From Erythrocercus mccallii (Eukaryota; Chordata; Aves; Passeriformes; Dicruridae): DNA of 64,000 nucleotides. The stretch covers positions 186,001-250,000 of the forward strand of contig VZRG01000744.1 of the NCBI GenBank assembly GCA_013397435.1. The letters are read 5' to 3'. The position numbers and the translations under genes were made by a program. Below the pieces are notes generated by a model. The model saw nothing but the letters and a program-made list of their open reading frames with translations, was not told the origin of the DNA and did no database searches. Below are positions 1 through 10,299 of the stretch, piece by piece (position 1 is the first letter of the stretch; each line of letters opens with the position of its first letter).

Positions 1-789
1 AAAAAACATGATAAAACTACAAAGGTTTTCTCTGTTTCCTGCCTCTGTTTCTGCACTTTACTGGTCCATGTTGGACTAATGCAATTTATTTTTTGTACTT
101 TGGATCCTTTGGAGTTTTAAAAGGAGTGTAAGCCAATAATATTTTGAGACTTTTTAAAAGCAGGCATAATGGGGAAACTGTATCAATAAACTCTCTCACA
201 GGGTGAAAATCCAAAGTTGGATGTGCTGTACACTGACTTTGTCATCCCAACCAACACAAAAGGCAATGTAATTACCCTTTGAATTAGGACTCTTGAATGC
301 AAATATATGTATGAAGTGCAAGGGGATTCTTCTACAACATCCTCTATGTCTTTTACTTTTTGAGTTGTGCTAGTAATTACAGGCACAGAAACTGATTTAT
401 ATTGCTATCTCTGTTACTAGAAGTGCCTAAAAATACACTTTTAGTAGCAGAGATGCCAGAATAATCTCTATACTGATTTGATGGCTAATTGAGGAAGATG
501 AAAGTGTTGAATATCTAAATGCTTCCTCTAGAATTTTTGATATGGATCCCAGATAAGGGGTGACAAAAATGGAAAAGAGTTCAATGATACAAAAGGGAGA
601 GAAAATGGCACAGCCTGAAGAGGCAGGTGTCTTCAATTAACACTTCTCACTTCAGAATAGTAAGAAAAAAATTTCTGTTAGGGCTTGGCATGTTTGGAAG
701 GTTTCTTCCCTTCGAATGCAATGTGTTTAGATATGTAGTTAAAACTTGATGTGGACTGACTACAATTTGTGCTTCTGTTTTTTATTCAG
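1..789 (+). other. CYRIA: CYRIA intron, 3' part
   Basis: AT-rich sequence ending in the acceptor TTCAG at 785-789. I looked for the preceding CYRIA exon (the part before KALQSLLES) and did not find it, so it lies upstream of the window. No repeat recognised. Confidence 0.85.
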
Positions 790-926
790 AGAAAGCCCTA
801 CAGAGTTTACTAGAATCCTTGACATGCCCTCCCTACACTCCAACTCAGCACCTGGAACGGGAACAGGCTCTAGCAAAAGAGTTTGCAGAAATTTTACATT
901 TTACTCTTCGTTTTGATGAACTTAAG
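790..926 (+). CDS. CYRIA: CYRIA coding exon (first in window)
   Basis: The acceptor is TTCAG at 785-789. The exon opens with AG, the last two bases of a split Glu codon whose first base is in an upstream exon, then reads in frame from AAA at 792. It encodes about residues 100-145 of the Rac1-binding domain (from [15 protein letters not shown] to [10 protein letters not shown]). The donor is AAG|GTTAAT, with GT at 927-928, and the exon ends in phase 0. The frame stays open through the short intron that follows. Confidence 0.95.
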
Positions 927-3900
927 GTTAATAAAGTCTTTCAATACATGTTGATTTTTGCCATGTATTTTGAACCAAAACTGATTCTTTCCTGTTTGTC
1001 TTCCTGGAAGATGAGAAACCCAGCAATTCAGAACGACTTCAGTTATTACAGGCGGACAATAAGTCGCAATAGAATAAACAACATGCATGTAAGTAAATAA
1101 ACTCTGATGTGCTGCACGCAGTGAGGTATTTATTTATCAGGATGCATTTATGCCATTTGTGGTAAAGTTTTTGCTTTTGATTCAGTAGCTTTCATGTTCT
1201 CTCCTTCACACCAAGAGTTAATCAGCACTGTGGATGAAGTGATTAGAGAGGACTGTTTGAGCAATAACCTGCTTGCTGACATGAACATGTACTGCATCTA
1301 ATTCTTGCTGCTGGCAAGATTTTAAAGAGTTTTAATGACTATTTTTTCTCCTGTTTTCATCAGCTAGACATTGAGAATGAAGTGAACAATGAAATGGCCA
1401 ATAGGATGTCCCTGTTCTATGCAGAGGCCACACCAATGCTGAAAACCCTCAGTAATGCAACAACACAATTTGTATCAGAAGTATGTAAAGGGGGAGAAAG
1501 GTCTAACACTGACATTCTTGATTTTAATTTTACAAAATACTGTACTGAACACTGCCTTTTTCTTACCATTCCAGAACAAAACATTACCAATTGAAAATAC
1601 AACGGACTGCCTAAGTACTATGGCCAGTGTATGTAAAGTCATGTTGGAAACACCGTAAGTTTTACTTTAAATCTTGGGGGGCTTGTATGACAGAACTTAT
1701 ATTTTAATTAGCCACTTGGGATAACGCGTTTTTTTTCCAAGTGAATTCCTGTATCTTTGCCTTAAGTTGTTACTCCTTTTATATACAAAGCACAGTCTGG
1801 TATTAGAAAGCCTTCCCTCCTGTTCTAATCACCTTATGATATCTTTCATGAATCAGTGTTGAGTTCTGCTGGGGAGAGCTTGCATGGCCAGTCTGCGTTT
1901 CAACAAAACTCTAAAGTAGTAGTGTTATAATCTTATGCACTCACAGGCTTCAGTGTTTGTGTCTTGTCTAACCAAAGCCAAAGGCTGACTGCTGCCTTCT
2001 GCTTGCCTGTGCTGCTCAATTATTAGGACACAGAGGGCAAGATTTTGGCTCTTTCAAGCAATACTGTAGGAAATACACAGGGACTATTTCAGGGATCATT
2101 TTAGATCTTTTTTTAGGTTCAGCCATCTTATTCTAGGTATGAAAAAATTCAGCTGTATGAATTTTCATACATACAAATGTATTCAGCTGTACAATTGTGT
2201 TTGTGTCTGCTAGCATAGATAGTAATAGCCAGTAGGGCTCTTTATTATTTTGGTATGCATTTAGTGGAGAATATTTTAAGTTAGATGTCTCTGACTGGAA
2301 AACACATACAGGATAGAGTCAAGGTAGTCTTTCTGCCTATGAGTAATTTGTTCATGGAGCCATGTAAAGGATAGAATTCCTGAGGTTTGAGTTTGTTCAT
2401 GAAAATTCTGGAAAAGTGTCTGTAGGGATGGGACTCATCTCACAGTCCTGAGACATCATGGAAGTAGTAATTGAAAAGTATCCTTATGAGTCAGCTCTTT
2501 TTTTTTGGCAAAAGTGGAGAAAAAAGGTTGTGAGTCATCTAGAAGATTATCTGATATTTAATTCTAATTGTGGAATAATCAAACATTTTCACATCAAAAT
2601 TTCTGTAGCCTTTAAATCTGTTCATTTTATGATGCTGTCGAAGAATAAAAGTTGAAGTTATTGTAGCCTGAGAGGTACTACAATACACAGAGAGAGAGAA
2701 AAAGCACAATGACTATTACAATCCACCTTGGTGAAGCCCTGAATTTTCCAGCTGCTTAACTTAGATCCCACTTTACTATTCCAAAGTAGGAATTTAAGCA
2801 AAAATACTAGCTTTCCTTTGAGGTCCCAGCATGTGGTGTTTCTGAGATTAAACTGAAATATGATCAGTCTCCACCATATTTCATGAAGTTTTCTATGAAG
2901 CCGTCATCACATATATTTTGAGCATCTCAACTGTGCATGGGTGTGACAAGAGGTTTACATATATCTTCTCTTTAATCATTCTTCTAAATTGGCACAGGCT
3001 TACAGAATTCACAGATATTTAAAGTCTTACTAATGTGCATCTGCAACCTTAAAATTTTGGGTCAGATTTCACGCACTCACAATCTAGTTTTTAAAACTGT
3101 CCAGTAAAAGGTCTAGAATGTTTGTTTTGTTCTGTTTTCCAGAGAGTACAGGAGTAGATTCACCAGTGAAGAGACCCTTATGTTCTGCATGCGAGTAATG
3201 GTGGGAGTTATTATTCTGTACGATCACGTTCATCCTGTGGGAGCTTTCTCAAAGACTTCAAAGATTGATGTAAGATAGGCCTTTCTTTAATACTCTGTAG
3301 GTTTAAGAATACTAGTCTGCAGCTCTTTTTCAGCACAAGCTTATGGCTTGATATAAATAATTTTAATTGGTTTTGAATAGCAAAATTTGGAATTTGTCTT
3401 CAGCTGTGCACTTTAATATATCAGTTTGTATTTGAAAATAAGGACTAGCTTTTTTTCTTTTTATTTTCTTCCAGACACAGATAATAATTTTCTTTGTTAG
3501 CTCTGCTTTCTTGACAACTGTATAGTTAGGCTAAAATAATTTAGTACTACACCTAGCTTGGAATATGTTCCATGGTCATAATTTTTTTTAATTAATGTAA
3601 TTTATCGATGCTGAAATGCTCATTTTTTTCACAGTAGTTCTCTTGTAAATAGTACTTATTCAATGTTGTCTTTGCTTTGTCTGAGATCTGAAGTAGCAGA
3701 ACTGAAATGGTGCTGTTGTAATGCTGATTATGATCCCTTAGTTTTATCTTTGGCATGGCCAGTCACAGAGAAATCAATTTTATTTTTCCATTTGAGAAAT
3801 TGTAAACACACATGGAAAGAGTACTCTTGTTTTTTCTACATTTTTGCAAACCTAAATCTCATACACCACTTCTTTCAGCAGAAATAAGCTGTTATTAATG

Positions 3901-6900
3901 AAAAAGATGCCAAGCGCTTCCCTTTACAAGAGAGCCTGCTTCAAAAGAAAAGAAAAAAACATATATTACTGCCCTCCACGACGCTGGGTCTTCATTAGCA
4001 TTTTGCATCTGTGAATACCAGAATTTTGCCACATCTCCTCTTTGACTCTCTATAGAGGGAAAGATTTGTCAAAATGAGGTGAATAGATTTTCTCAAGGTC
4101 ATGAAGCAGATAGAGCCGTGGACTTGAATGCAGATTTCTTGGCTGCTAGTTCAGTCTCTTACCTACAGAGGCAACACAAATGAAATACTGATAGGACCAA
4201 ATATACATTATATGCACTTTGTTTCTCGTATTTATCCTAAAGCTCTGCAATCTTACAGGAAAGTTAGCTAGATGTAAATGGGAAGCAGGAGCTGTATGAC
4301 TTAATTTTGAAAAATGAATATATGGTCCCAAATCTTAATTTGCATAATTAGGTTAGTGATATTTTTGTAAGTAAAAAAATATCCTACTGTTTGAGATAAT
4401 GAGTTTGTTTAGCTGTGGTAAACAATTATTTTCTCCAAACTATTCACTTTAGCCATTCAAGCTATTTCAAGAGAATTTCAGGGACAGTGGAGTATATTAC
4501 CCTTTCCTTATTCTTTCAAGACTGGAGGCTGTATTTCAAGCTATTAATTACAGTCTTCTAGCTTAGACATCTGATTTGGTTTGAAAGACAGATGTCTGCC
4601 AAGGAAGGTGGGACCCTCCCTTGAAATGGAGAACATGACCACCTCCCTCCGAATTATTATGATTTTGAAATCAAGGGGCTTTCAGGCAAAGATATGGAAA
4701 AAAGGAATAACACTTCTTTACTAGCATGTTTGTGTACAAGACAAACGAACAACAACAATGGCAGCAACAACTAACAAAAGAAAAAAAGAAAAAAAACCCA
4801 GAAAACACAATGAAGTCTTTTCCTGCTTTTTAAGCACTTTCCCTTCGGTGCAGTTCCAGTCACAGCCAGCAGGGGCGCTGATGGCTCCCGACAGGCAGGG
4901 CAGGTGCGATGGTTCCCCCGTGGCTGCAGGGGGCGCTGTGGCGTGGGCTTGGGCAGCACGTGGCAATGGCGGCTGGGCTGAGACAGGAAGGGATGGAGGA
5001 GAGGCTTTGCTTCACAAACCCTGATCCCGGTGCTCCAGCAGGACTCTCAGGAGCAGTAAGCTGAGTAAGCTCCTGGAATGGCAGGAATGAGCAAAAATCC
5101 TGGGCTGGTGGAGGAGTTGTATCAGAAACTCCGTAGCTGGAACCCTGGGACGTCCCGGCAGGCAGGGGGTGCAGGGCCACAGTGCAGCAGAAAATCCGGA
5201 GCAGTGGAAGAGGAACGGTGGGGCTGGGCAGCAGCAGCCTGGCTCCAGGCAGGCTTGGGATCCCCTGAGGCACCGCAACAGATGGCAAAGCGTCCTTTGC
5301 TTGGTGAGGTGGGGTGTTAATAACCTCCCAGTGCAATGGCTGCTCTTACGAGCAGAGCTCCACTCTTGGTAGAAGAAAGGCTGCAGGAGATGGAACCCTG
5401 CAATGGTGACAAATTCTCCCCACAGCGACTGCAGCCTGCTTGTATGTAAACATAAAAATAAAAGTGAAAATTGAAACATCTCTTCTTAGAGTTGTTAATA
5501 ACAATGACATAGAACTCCCAAAATCTCTTTTTTTCAACTTATATCAGATGGTCTTGGTTTTTTTGGTTTTTACTTGGAATTGGAGACGCAGTGTGCAAGT
5601 TAAAAATATAGACACTTGATACATAATTTACTCTCTACAAATGCTTATTAAAGTCGATGTTTTCTCCAAAGTTGTTTTTTAACTTTGAGATAATTTTTAA
5701 TAAATTGTAATGCTTTTTACTGTGTTGTGTAAAGCTGCATTAACACTCAGTAAGAAAAGAAACCTGCCTGTATATGGTGAATTTTTTCCTTGTTTTCAGC
5801 TAGTGCAATTCATATATTATTGTTCAATAGTGGCATGCTTCTGTTCCCAGATGAAGGGATGCATAAAAGTTTTAAAGGAACAACCACCTGACTCTGTGGA
5901 AGGACTTCTGAATGCTCTCAGGTATGTGTCATTCAGCCTTAGGAAACTCCTTTGTTTTCCTCAAAATCTCTTTATATTTAAGATTCTTCACTTTAGAAGA
6001 TTTATTTAATAAGATTATACTCTCAGGTTTGCCTTCATAATCTGGGGGTTTTTAACATTAATTTCTTCCCATTTCGTTTCACTTGAATAGCAATAACTAT
6101 TAATATTATAAACCGTGTATCCTAGGTAAGATTTACCATATAAAATACCCCAGCATCTACAACATTTTAGAAATGAAGTGTTAGATTTCTATTTCTCAAA
6201 CCCTAAGTACTTCCCTTCTGCCTTTTCATCTTTATAAGACCTTATTTTTTATTTTTTTTTTTTTTAGTTTTGCTAAATTGTATGGCTTCAAGAAAACAGC
6301 ATCCTATATCCCAATCCTGTTTATGGTGCTGTCTTGGAAAGGAAGACACACAGGGGTCTGACACTTCTCTGAAGCTGAGAAGGGAGTCAGTACCAAATTT
6401 TTCAGAGCTGAGTTCTCTAGCTGTTGAATGCTTGGATAGAGGGAGAACTGCACCTCTGTTTTTGCTTATTAGGTCTTTTGAATTAAAGTTGATGTGGAGT
6501 TAAATCATACAAGTATCAAGAGTGTTTCAAACTCATGTTATAATCAGTTTCCCCATTAGCATAAACAGTGGAGAATGCTTGAGTTTAAATGGAAAAAACA
6601 CACTAAAGCTCTTCAGTCCTCAGAATATTTAAGAAAACTGCTTAAAGTCATAGATTATGCCAAAAATCAGTCTACATTCCTAAGTGATTTTAGTATTTAC
6701 CATATTTCTTATGTCTTTTCATGATTTTGCTTCTTTTGAGGCTTTTAACTAGAAAAAATGAGAGATTTTGACCCAAGATTATGACAGTGTCATAGACAGA
6801 TACCAGTCAGGTTTTAGCCACAGTTCTCCATCTTTTAGCAGGGAATAATTTATTGCATAGGGTATTTAAAAGATAAAGAGCACCAGATTCTTACAAGTTA

Positions 6901-7106
6901 AATTCCAGTGATCAGTAGAGGAACATATAAATTCCTCCTTTGTGTAACTGAACTGTGCTGATTTCAAAAACAGGCTCAAATGTTCAGACTTTTTCTATCC
7001 CTGTTCATTTTGTAAATTATTGTTTCAACTTGTAATTTCTAGGTTCACTACAAAACACCTGAATGATGAATCTACTTCAAAACAAATTCGAGCTATGCTG
7101 CAGTAG
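790..7106 (+). CDS. CYRIA: CYRIA (FAM49A), CYFIP-related Rac1 interactor A; 3' seven coding exons, 5' part off the window
   Basis: The spliced exons 790-926, 1011-1088, 1364-1480, 1575-1654, 3143-3269, 5851-5921 and 7043-7106 give one continuous frame ending in TAG at 7104-7106. They encode about 224 residues, so the first ~99 of the usual 323 are upstream. The protein ends in SKQIRAMLQ and carries [30 protein letters not shown] and [15 protein letters not shown], typical of the CYRI/FAM49 family (DUF1394, Rac1-binding domain). Residues such as [30 protein letters not shown] and [10 protein letters not shown] favour CYRIA over its paralogue CYRIB. CYRI proteins bind active Rac1 through a basic patch that includes an Arg-Arg pair (here at 1050-1055, about residues 159-160). 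They compete with the WAVE/SCAR complex and so restrain Arp2/3-driven lamellipodia and macropinocytosis. The family is N-terminally myristoylated, but that end is not in the window. No frameshift or early stop is seen, so the gene looks functional. Confidence 0.97.
927..1010 (+). other. CYRIA: CYRIA short intron of 84 nt, frame-preserving
   Basis: This intron begins GTTAAT and ends TTCCTGGAAG, with a pyrimidine-rich stretch before the AG. It is 84 nt long (28 codons), has no stop in the coding frame and sits between two phase-0 borders. Retention would therefore insert 28 residues without breaking the protein. It is near the lower size limit of vertebrate introns. The known protein family lacks the insertion, so normal removal is expected. 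Confidence 0.9.
1011..1088 (+). CDS. CYRIA: CYRIA coding exon with the Arg-Arg Rac1-binding pair
   Basis: A 78-nt, phase-0 exon of 26 codons running from [10 protein letters not shown] to NRINNMH. It contains YYRRTISR; the adjacent arginines at 1050-1055 correspond to the pair that in CYRIB (R160/R161) is known to be needed for binding Rac1-GTP. The donor CAT|GTAAGT at 1089-1094 is close to the consensus. By length from the C-terminus the exon covers about residues 146-171. Confidence 0.96.
1364..1480 (+). CDS. CYRIA: CYRIA coding exon ([11 protein letters not shown]...)
   Basis: The acceptor is TTTTCATCAG at 1354-1363. The exon has 39 full codons (about residues 172-210), from [15 protein letters not shown] through [19 protein letters not shown] to VSE. 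The donor is GAA|GTATGT at 1481. The start MHLDIEN across the junction differs from the CYRIB paralogue and supports the CYRIA assignment. A 275-nt intron (1089-1363) precedes it. Confidence 0.96.
1575..1654 (+). CDS. CYRIA: CYRIA coding exon ([19 protein letters not shown])
   Basis: The acceptor is CCATTCCAG at 1566-1574, after a 94-nt intron. The exon encodes [19 protein letters not shown] and then CKVMLETP. It ends with the first two bases of a split Pro codon (CC) before the strong donor GTAAGT at 1655. The third base comes from the exon at 3143. Covers about residues 211-237. Confidence 0.96.
1655..3142 (+). other. CYRIA: CYRIA intron (1,488 nt)
   Basis: Bounded by GTAAGT at 1655 and TTTTCCAG at 3142. 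AT-rich; no exon, repeat family or conserved motif recognised. Confidence 0.9.
3143..3269 (+). CDS. CYRIA: CYRIA coding exon ([19 protein letters not shown])
   Basis: The acceptor is TGTTTTCCAG ending at 3142. Its first base A completes the split Pro codon, then 42 codons follow: [42 protein letters not shown]. The donor is GAT|GTAAGA at 3270. This is among the best conserved parts of the family, about residues 238-279. Confidence 0.97.
4070..4170 (-). repeat. MIR-like ancient SINE relic
   Basis: On the + strand the text AAAATGAGGTGAATAG, then TTCTCAAGGTCATGAAGCAG, GAATGCAGATTTCTTGGCTG and CAGTCTCTTACC follows, with many changes, the reverse complement of the MIR core (the part resembling 'aaggtcacacagc' and 'aacccaggtctcctgactc'). 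It is short and diverged, so this is a family-level guess. Confidence 0.45.
4865..4880 (+). promoter_or_regulatory. Weak CTCF-like motif
   Basis: Reads GCCAGCAGGGGCGCTG. It matches the CTCF core except that the G run has four G instead of five. It lies 58 bases before a better match in the same orientation. Confidence 0.35.
4923..4938 (+). promoter_or_regulatory. CTCF-like motif
   Basis: Reads GCTGCAGGGGGCGCTG, matching the AGGGGGCGC core of the CTCF consensus and most flanking positions. The core lies on the + strand. Binding is inferred from the motif only. Confidence 0.5.
5851..5921 (+). CDS. CYRIA: CYRIA coding exon ([19 protein letters not shown])
   Basis: The acceptor is TGTTCCCAG at 5842-5850. 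The exon reads [19 protein letters not shown] then LNAL, and ends with AG, the first two bases of a split Arg codon, before the donor GTATGT at 5922. About residues 280-303. It follows the largest intron in the window (2,581 nt). Confidence 0.96.
5922..7042 (+). other. CYRIA: CYRIA last intron (1,121 nt)
   Basis: Bounded by GTATGT at 5922 and TTCTAG at 7042. Contains a T-rich run around 6244-6266. Nothing else recognised. Confidence 0.9.
7043..7106 (+). CDS. CYRIA: CYRIA last coding exon and stop
   Basis: The acceptor is AATTTCTAG ending at 7042. The first G completes the split Arg codon, followed by [20 protein letters not shown] and TAG at 7104-7106. This C-terminus is the family hallmark. 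The exon runs on into the 3' UTR. Confidence 0.97.
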
Positions 7107-7756
7107 TATCCAGAGACAAGTAGATGTTTGTATTGATCACAGAAGATGTGTATGTTTACATAATTTAATACAGTTTGATGTTAATACTTGTGTGTATTTA
7201 CATAACCATTTTCTTCACATTGCTAAAATATATGAATCTGTTCATAACCTGACTGACTTTATATAGTGCAACTTAAGTTTTTATTCTAGCCTTTATCTTT
7301 TGACTTTTAAAATACTTTTTTACTTAGATACTTCAGTTATGACAATTTATCTGTGCATTTTAATCCTTAAACACCTTCTCTATCAGAGAAGTAAGTAGTA
7401 GTGAAGACAAAATGGAAATCAAGCTGAAATGTCAAAGATACCACAGAAAAGGAACTTTAAAGAAGAAAGTTAATATAAGAGAAAGTAAAATTCATTTGGT
7501 ATGTTTTAAAGAACATGTGCCCAGTTTTTTGGTCAGTTTTAGGATCTTGTCAAACTAGTATGTACCTGAATGTTCATCACTCTCATAAAATGCATTATCC
7601 TTCCTGTAATAAGTGGAGATCACCTAATTTTAAGGATTATGTGCTGTCTGGCATCCAAAACTGTATTTCAAACAGGTAATTTTACCATTTTAATTAAGTA
7701 TAATCCATACCTTTCAACAACTGAGGAAATTAATATCCTTTTTCAGATGCAGTATA

Positions 7757-7762
7757 AATAAA
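7757..7762 (+). terminator. CYRIA: Candidate proximal poly(A) signal AATAAA
   Basis: A canonical hexamer 651 bases after the CYRIA stop codon. Use would give a short 3' UTR of about 0.67 kb. No strong GT-rich element follows, so use is uncertain. Confidence 0.35.
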
Positions 7763-9063
7763 CAGAAAATATGCTTAAAGATCATGGATAGATTTTGAAA
7801 ACTCTGTAATTTTATTAGATTTAGAAAGGAAAGGGAAATTACTAATGCCTTGACTTAACTGGAAAAGGTATGAGAGTGTAAATATATCACAGTTAAGATT
7901 AACTACCAGACAGCTCTGGCCAGTAATTTTTTGGCTGATTTAAACCAGTACACTCTTCTGTAGCAAGCTTCCCTGGTGTCAAATCGGCCCCATCAGATTA
8001 AGGATGGTTTAAATTTAAGAGCTGATCTGTTCTTAGGAACTCCATTAAGTTCCTGATAGTGTTATTCATTAGATGATTCAGAGTCAACACAGAAGTATTT
8101 GTCAGCTGACTGCTCTTCACTGGCTTTTGAGATGTGATTGATATTTCAAGAAGTTAATTTCCTTTCTGAGTTGTTTGTTCTTACTTTCTGGTAAATTTTC
8201 CAGTTATTGGAATAGAAATACTTTGCCAAAAGCAGCAAAGTGCTCATGCTCTGTTAAGTGTGTCTACCGGGTGGTCTGCAGTTGCTGTACATATTCTTGC
8301 AGAGGTCACGTTCTGAAAATGTGTTTGATTTTGTGTACTTTGCTTGCATGTATGCATGGAAACTCCAGTGCTTGTGCACAGATTCAGATTTGTATTTGCT
8401 TATTCCCCTATAGCTAAATCGGGGCTTGTGTGCTTTCACTGGAATTTTCATGCACATCTCTTCTAAAAACATTACCTTAAGACTTTGAAGATTCATTTGG
8501 TCTGCTGGAACTCAGCTGCACTGTGACAAACTGTGTCATTGAACTCAGTCCTTAAACAGTACTAATGTCACAAGTTCTCTGGAGTAGGGATTGACTTAAC
8601 AACTTATTTCTGAGCAGAGCAACTCCTGTGAGCTTTCTCAGACCTGATCAGAACCCACAGGTGCCAATGTCATGCATGTCCTGATACTGGACAACACAAC
8701 AGCTCCAGCATTCATGTCACACCTCTGTACGTGCAGCAGCCACTTGCTATGTTGTTGTCAGGGAGAGAGTTAGAACTCACTCACATTAGATCTTTTTCTT
8801 TTTCTGAATGCAATGACCACACTTTTTTCCCAGTAGTAAATCCACTGTTTACAGCCTCCATTTTTAATGGGGGGACATTTAAAAATGTATGTTAGGAAAT
8901 CCTGCTTTGTTCATAGTCACTTCCAGTTAGGTAAATTTGGTGGATGACAGACCATTCTGTTGAGCTTTGGTAACTGAAGTTAATATATGCTTACCTGCAA
9001 TTTTTTGTCAAACAATGAAGTCTTATCTTTAAGTGGCCCAGAGAAAAACTTTGTCACTTCTAT

Positions 9064-9069
9064 AATAAA
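9064..9069 (+). terminator. CYRIA: Candidate distal poly(A) signal AATAAA
   Basis: A canonical hexamer with a GT-rich stretch (9091-9115) at the expected downstream distance. It is the best candidate for the main 3' end of CYRIA mRNA. Confidence 0.55.
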
Positions 9070-9173
9070 AATGTAAACCTTAAAGCATTCTGTGAGTTGT
9101 CAAGTACTGTTTGCTGAAGTCACGGGATTTCTTTGCGTGCTTTGATGGTTTTGTACAGAAGTTTGTTTGAAAT

Positions 9174-9179
9174 AATAAA
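9174..9179 (+). terminator. CYRIA: Candidate second distal poly(A) signal AATAAA
   Basis: A canonical hexamer in AATAATAAAAAAAGG, 110 bases beyond the previous one. The two could serve as alternative nearby cleavage sites. Confidence 0.45.
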
Positions 9180-9200
9180 AAAAGGTACAGTAAGCTTTGG

Positions 9201-10299
9201 GACTCCCTATATTCAGTGGTAACATAAACAGGTTGAGAAATGCCTCATTTAAAGTTTTGGATTATATAGTAGGCTCACCTTTATGTCTCCAGTTTGTAGT
9301 TTATTTTAAAAGCACTTGTTTCACCTGTATGCTACAACAGTATAAGCTCACATCAGTCAAAAAATCTTGTGTTTTTCTGACATATCTTAGCACTTGTTTG
9401 TCATCATGACCAAGGGAAATTGTTGCTACTGCTGAGGGCATGAATCCTTTCTCTGATTTTTAAATCTTCACATTAGTTATCCTGACCTATGGTGGCCATC
9501 TCAGGTTGTGTTTATAATCAATAAGGTCACCAGAGAATTATTCATTTAATTGCAAGATAAATTCAAATGAATAACTTTTGGAGGAAGGGGTATATAGACT
9601 AATGGTCAAAGTTACTGATCTCCATTTTGTCAGTGCTTCTTTTTTGTCTCATTGTTATGTAGGAGCACATGTTTATGGTATGATAAATATTTTAGCCTCA
9701 TAATGACAGCACTTCAGAATGCTCATAAATGAGTGTGAATAGTTTGATTCGAAGAGCCCTGAAATTTTTGCTAGTTTTATGGTGGAAGGAAGTACTATTT
9801 TAGAGTTATATGAATTTGAAAGACTAAGATTTGTCACTTTGAACAATAGAATGTGTTTGAAACATAATTTATAACTTTTAAGTTTTCTGCTGCTACTAAG
9901 TGGCTGTCATGAAAGATAGCTTCTGAGATTGCATTTACTAGTCTCTGGTAGACCACATCACCCAGATAAATTAAATTTTCTGTGTCTACTAAAACTTACA
10001 TACCAACAAGAAGTCCTCTCTGTGTTGCTTTCTCTGTTGTGTTGCAGCTAAATCTGAACTGGAAGTAAGACTTAAATGTATGAAATTGCTTGCATGCTTA
10101 CATTTATTCTGAATTAAACAATGTAGGACATAAATTTGTCATATGAAATGATCTGTCCTCCCCCTCCCCCATTTATTTCTTGAGCAGTTTAGTGCAATCA
10201 ATATATTCCTATGACAGTACAGTGCCAGTTCAGTAGATTCCTATTTGGGAAATGATACATCACTTTTACATGCCACATCTGAATCAAGGCAGTACAGAT
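9201..10299. other. Intergenic AT-rich sequence after CYRIA
   Basis: No gene, repeat family or strong motif recognised. A short C-rich stretch occurs near 10157-10170. Confidence 0.7.

Larger units (their letters stand above)
4850..5420. promoter_or_regulatory. GC-rich intronic island
   Basis: Clearly richer in G and C than the surrounding intron, with several CpGs (for example 4874-4877, 4887, 4907, 4933 and 5150-5157). It contains two CTCF-like motifs at its start. No coding sequence is recognised; frames across it show no family resemblance. It may be an intronic regulatory element or simply a G/C-biased segment. Confidence 0.4.
3270..5850 (+). other. CYRIA: CYRIA intron (2,581 nt) with GC-rich island and MIR-like relic
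   Basis: Bounded by GTAAGA at 3270 and TTCCCAG at 5850. It holds a MIR-like relic near 4070-4170 and a GC-rich island at about 4850-5420 with CTCF-like motifs, both listed separately. The rest is plain AT-rich sequence. Confidence 0.9.
7107..9200 (+). other. CYRIA: CYRIA 3' UTR (end inferred)
   Basis: AT-rich, non-coding sequence follows the stop codon. AATAAA hexamers lie at 7757-7762, 9064-9069 and 9174-9179. The 9064 site is followed within 40 bases by GT-rich sequence (TCTGTGAGTTGTCAAG), a good downstream element, so I place the main end at about 9.09-9.2 kb, a 3' UTR near 2 kb. The exact end is inference. No repeats are obvious inside it, which fits a functional UTR. Confidence 0.65.

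Noticed and set aside
1..789. An upstream CYRIA exon
   Set aside because: None of the frames gives the expected CYRIA sequence before KALQSLLES, so the preceding exon must lie outside the window.
4721..5479. Overlapping frames of 60-158 codons in the CYRIA intron
   Set aside because: They lie in the GC-rich intronic island on both strands with no homology, and reading through them would interrupt CYRIA.
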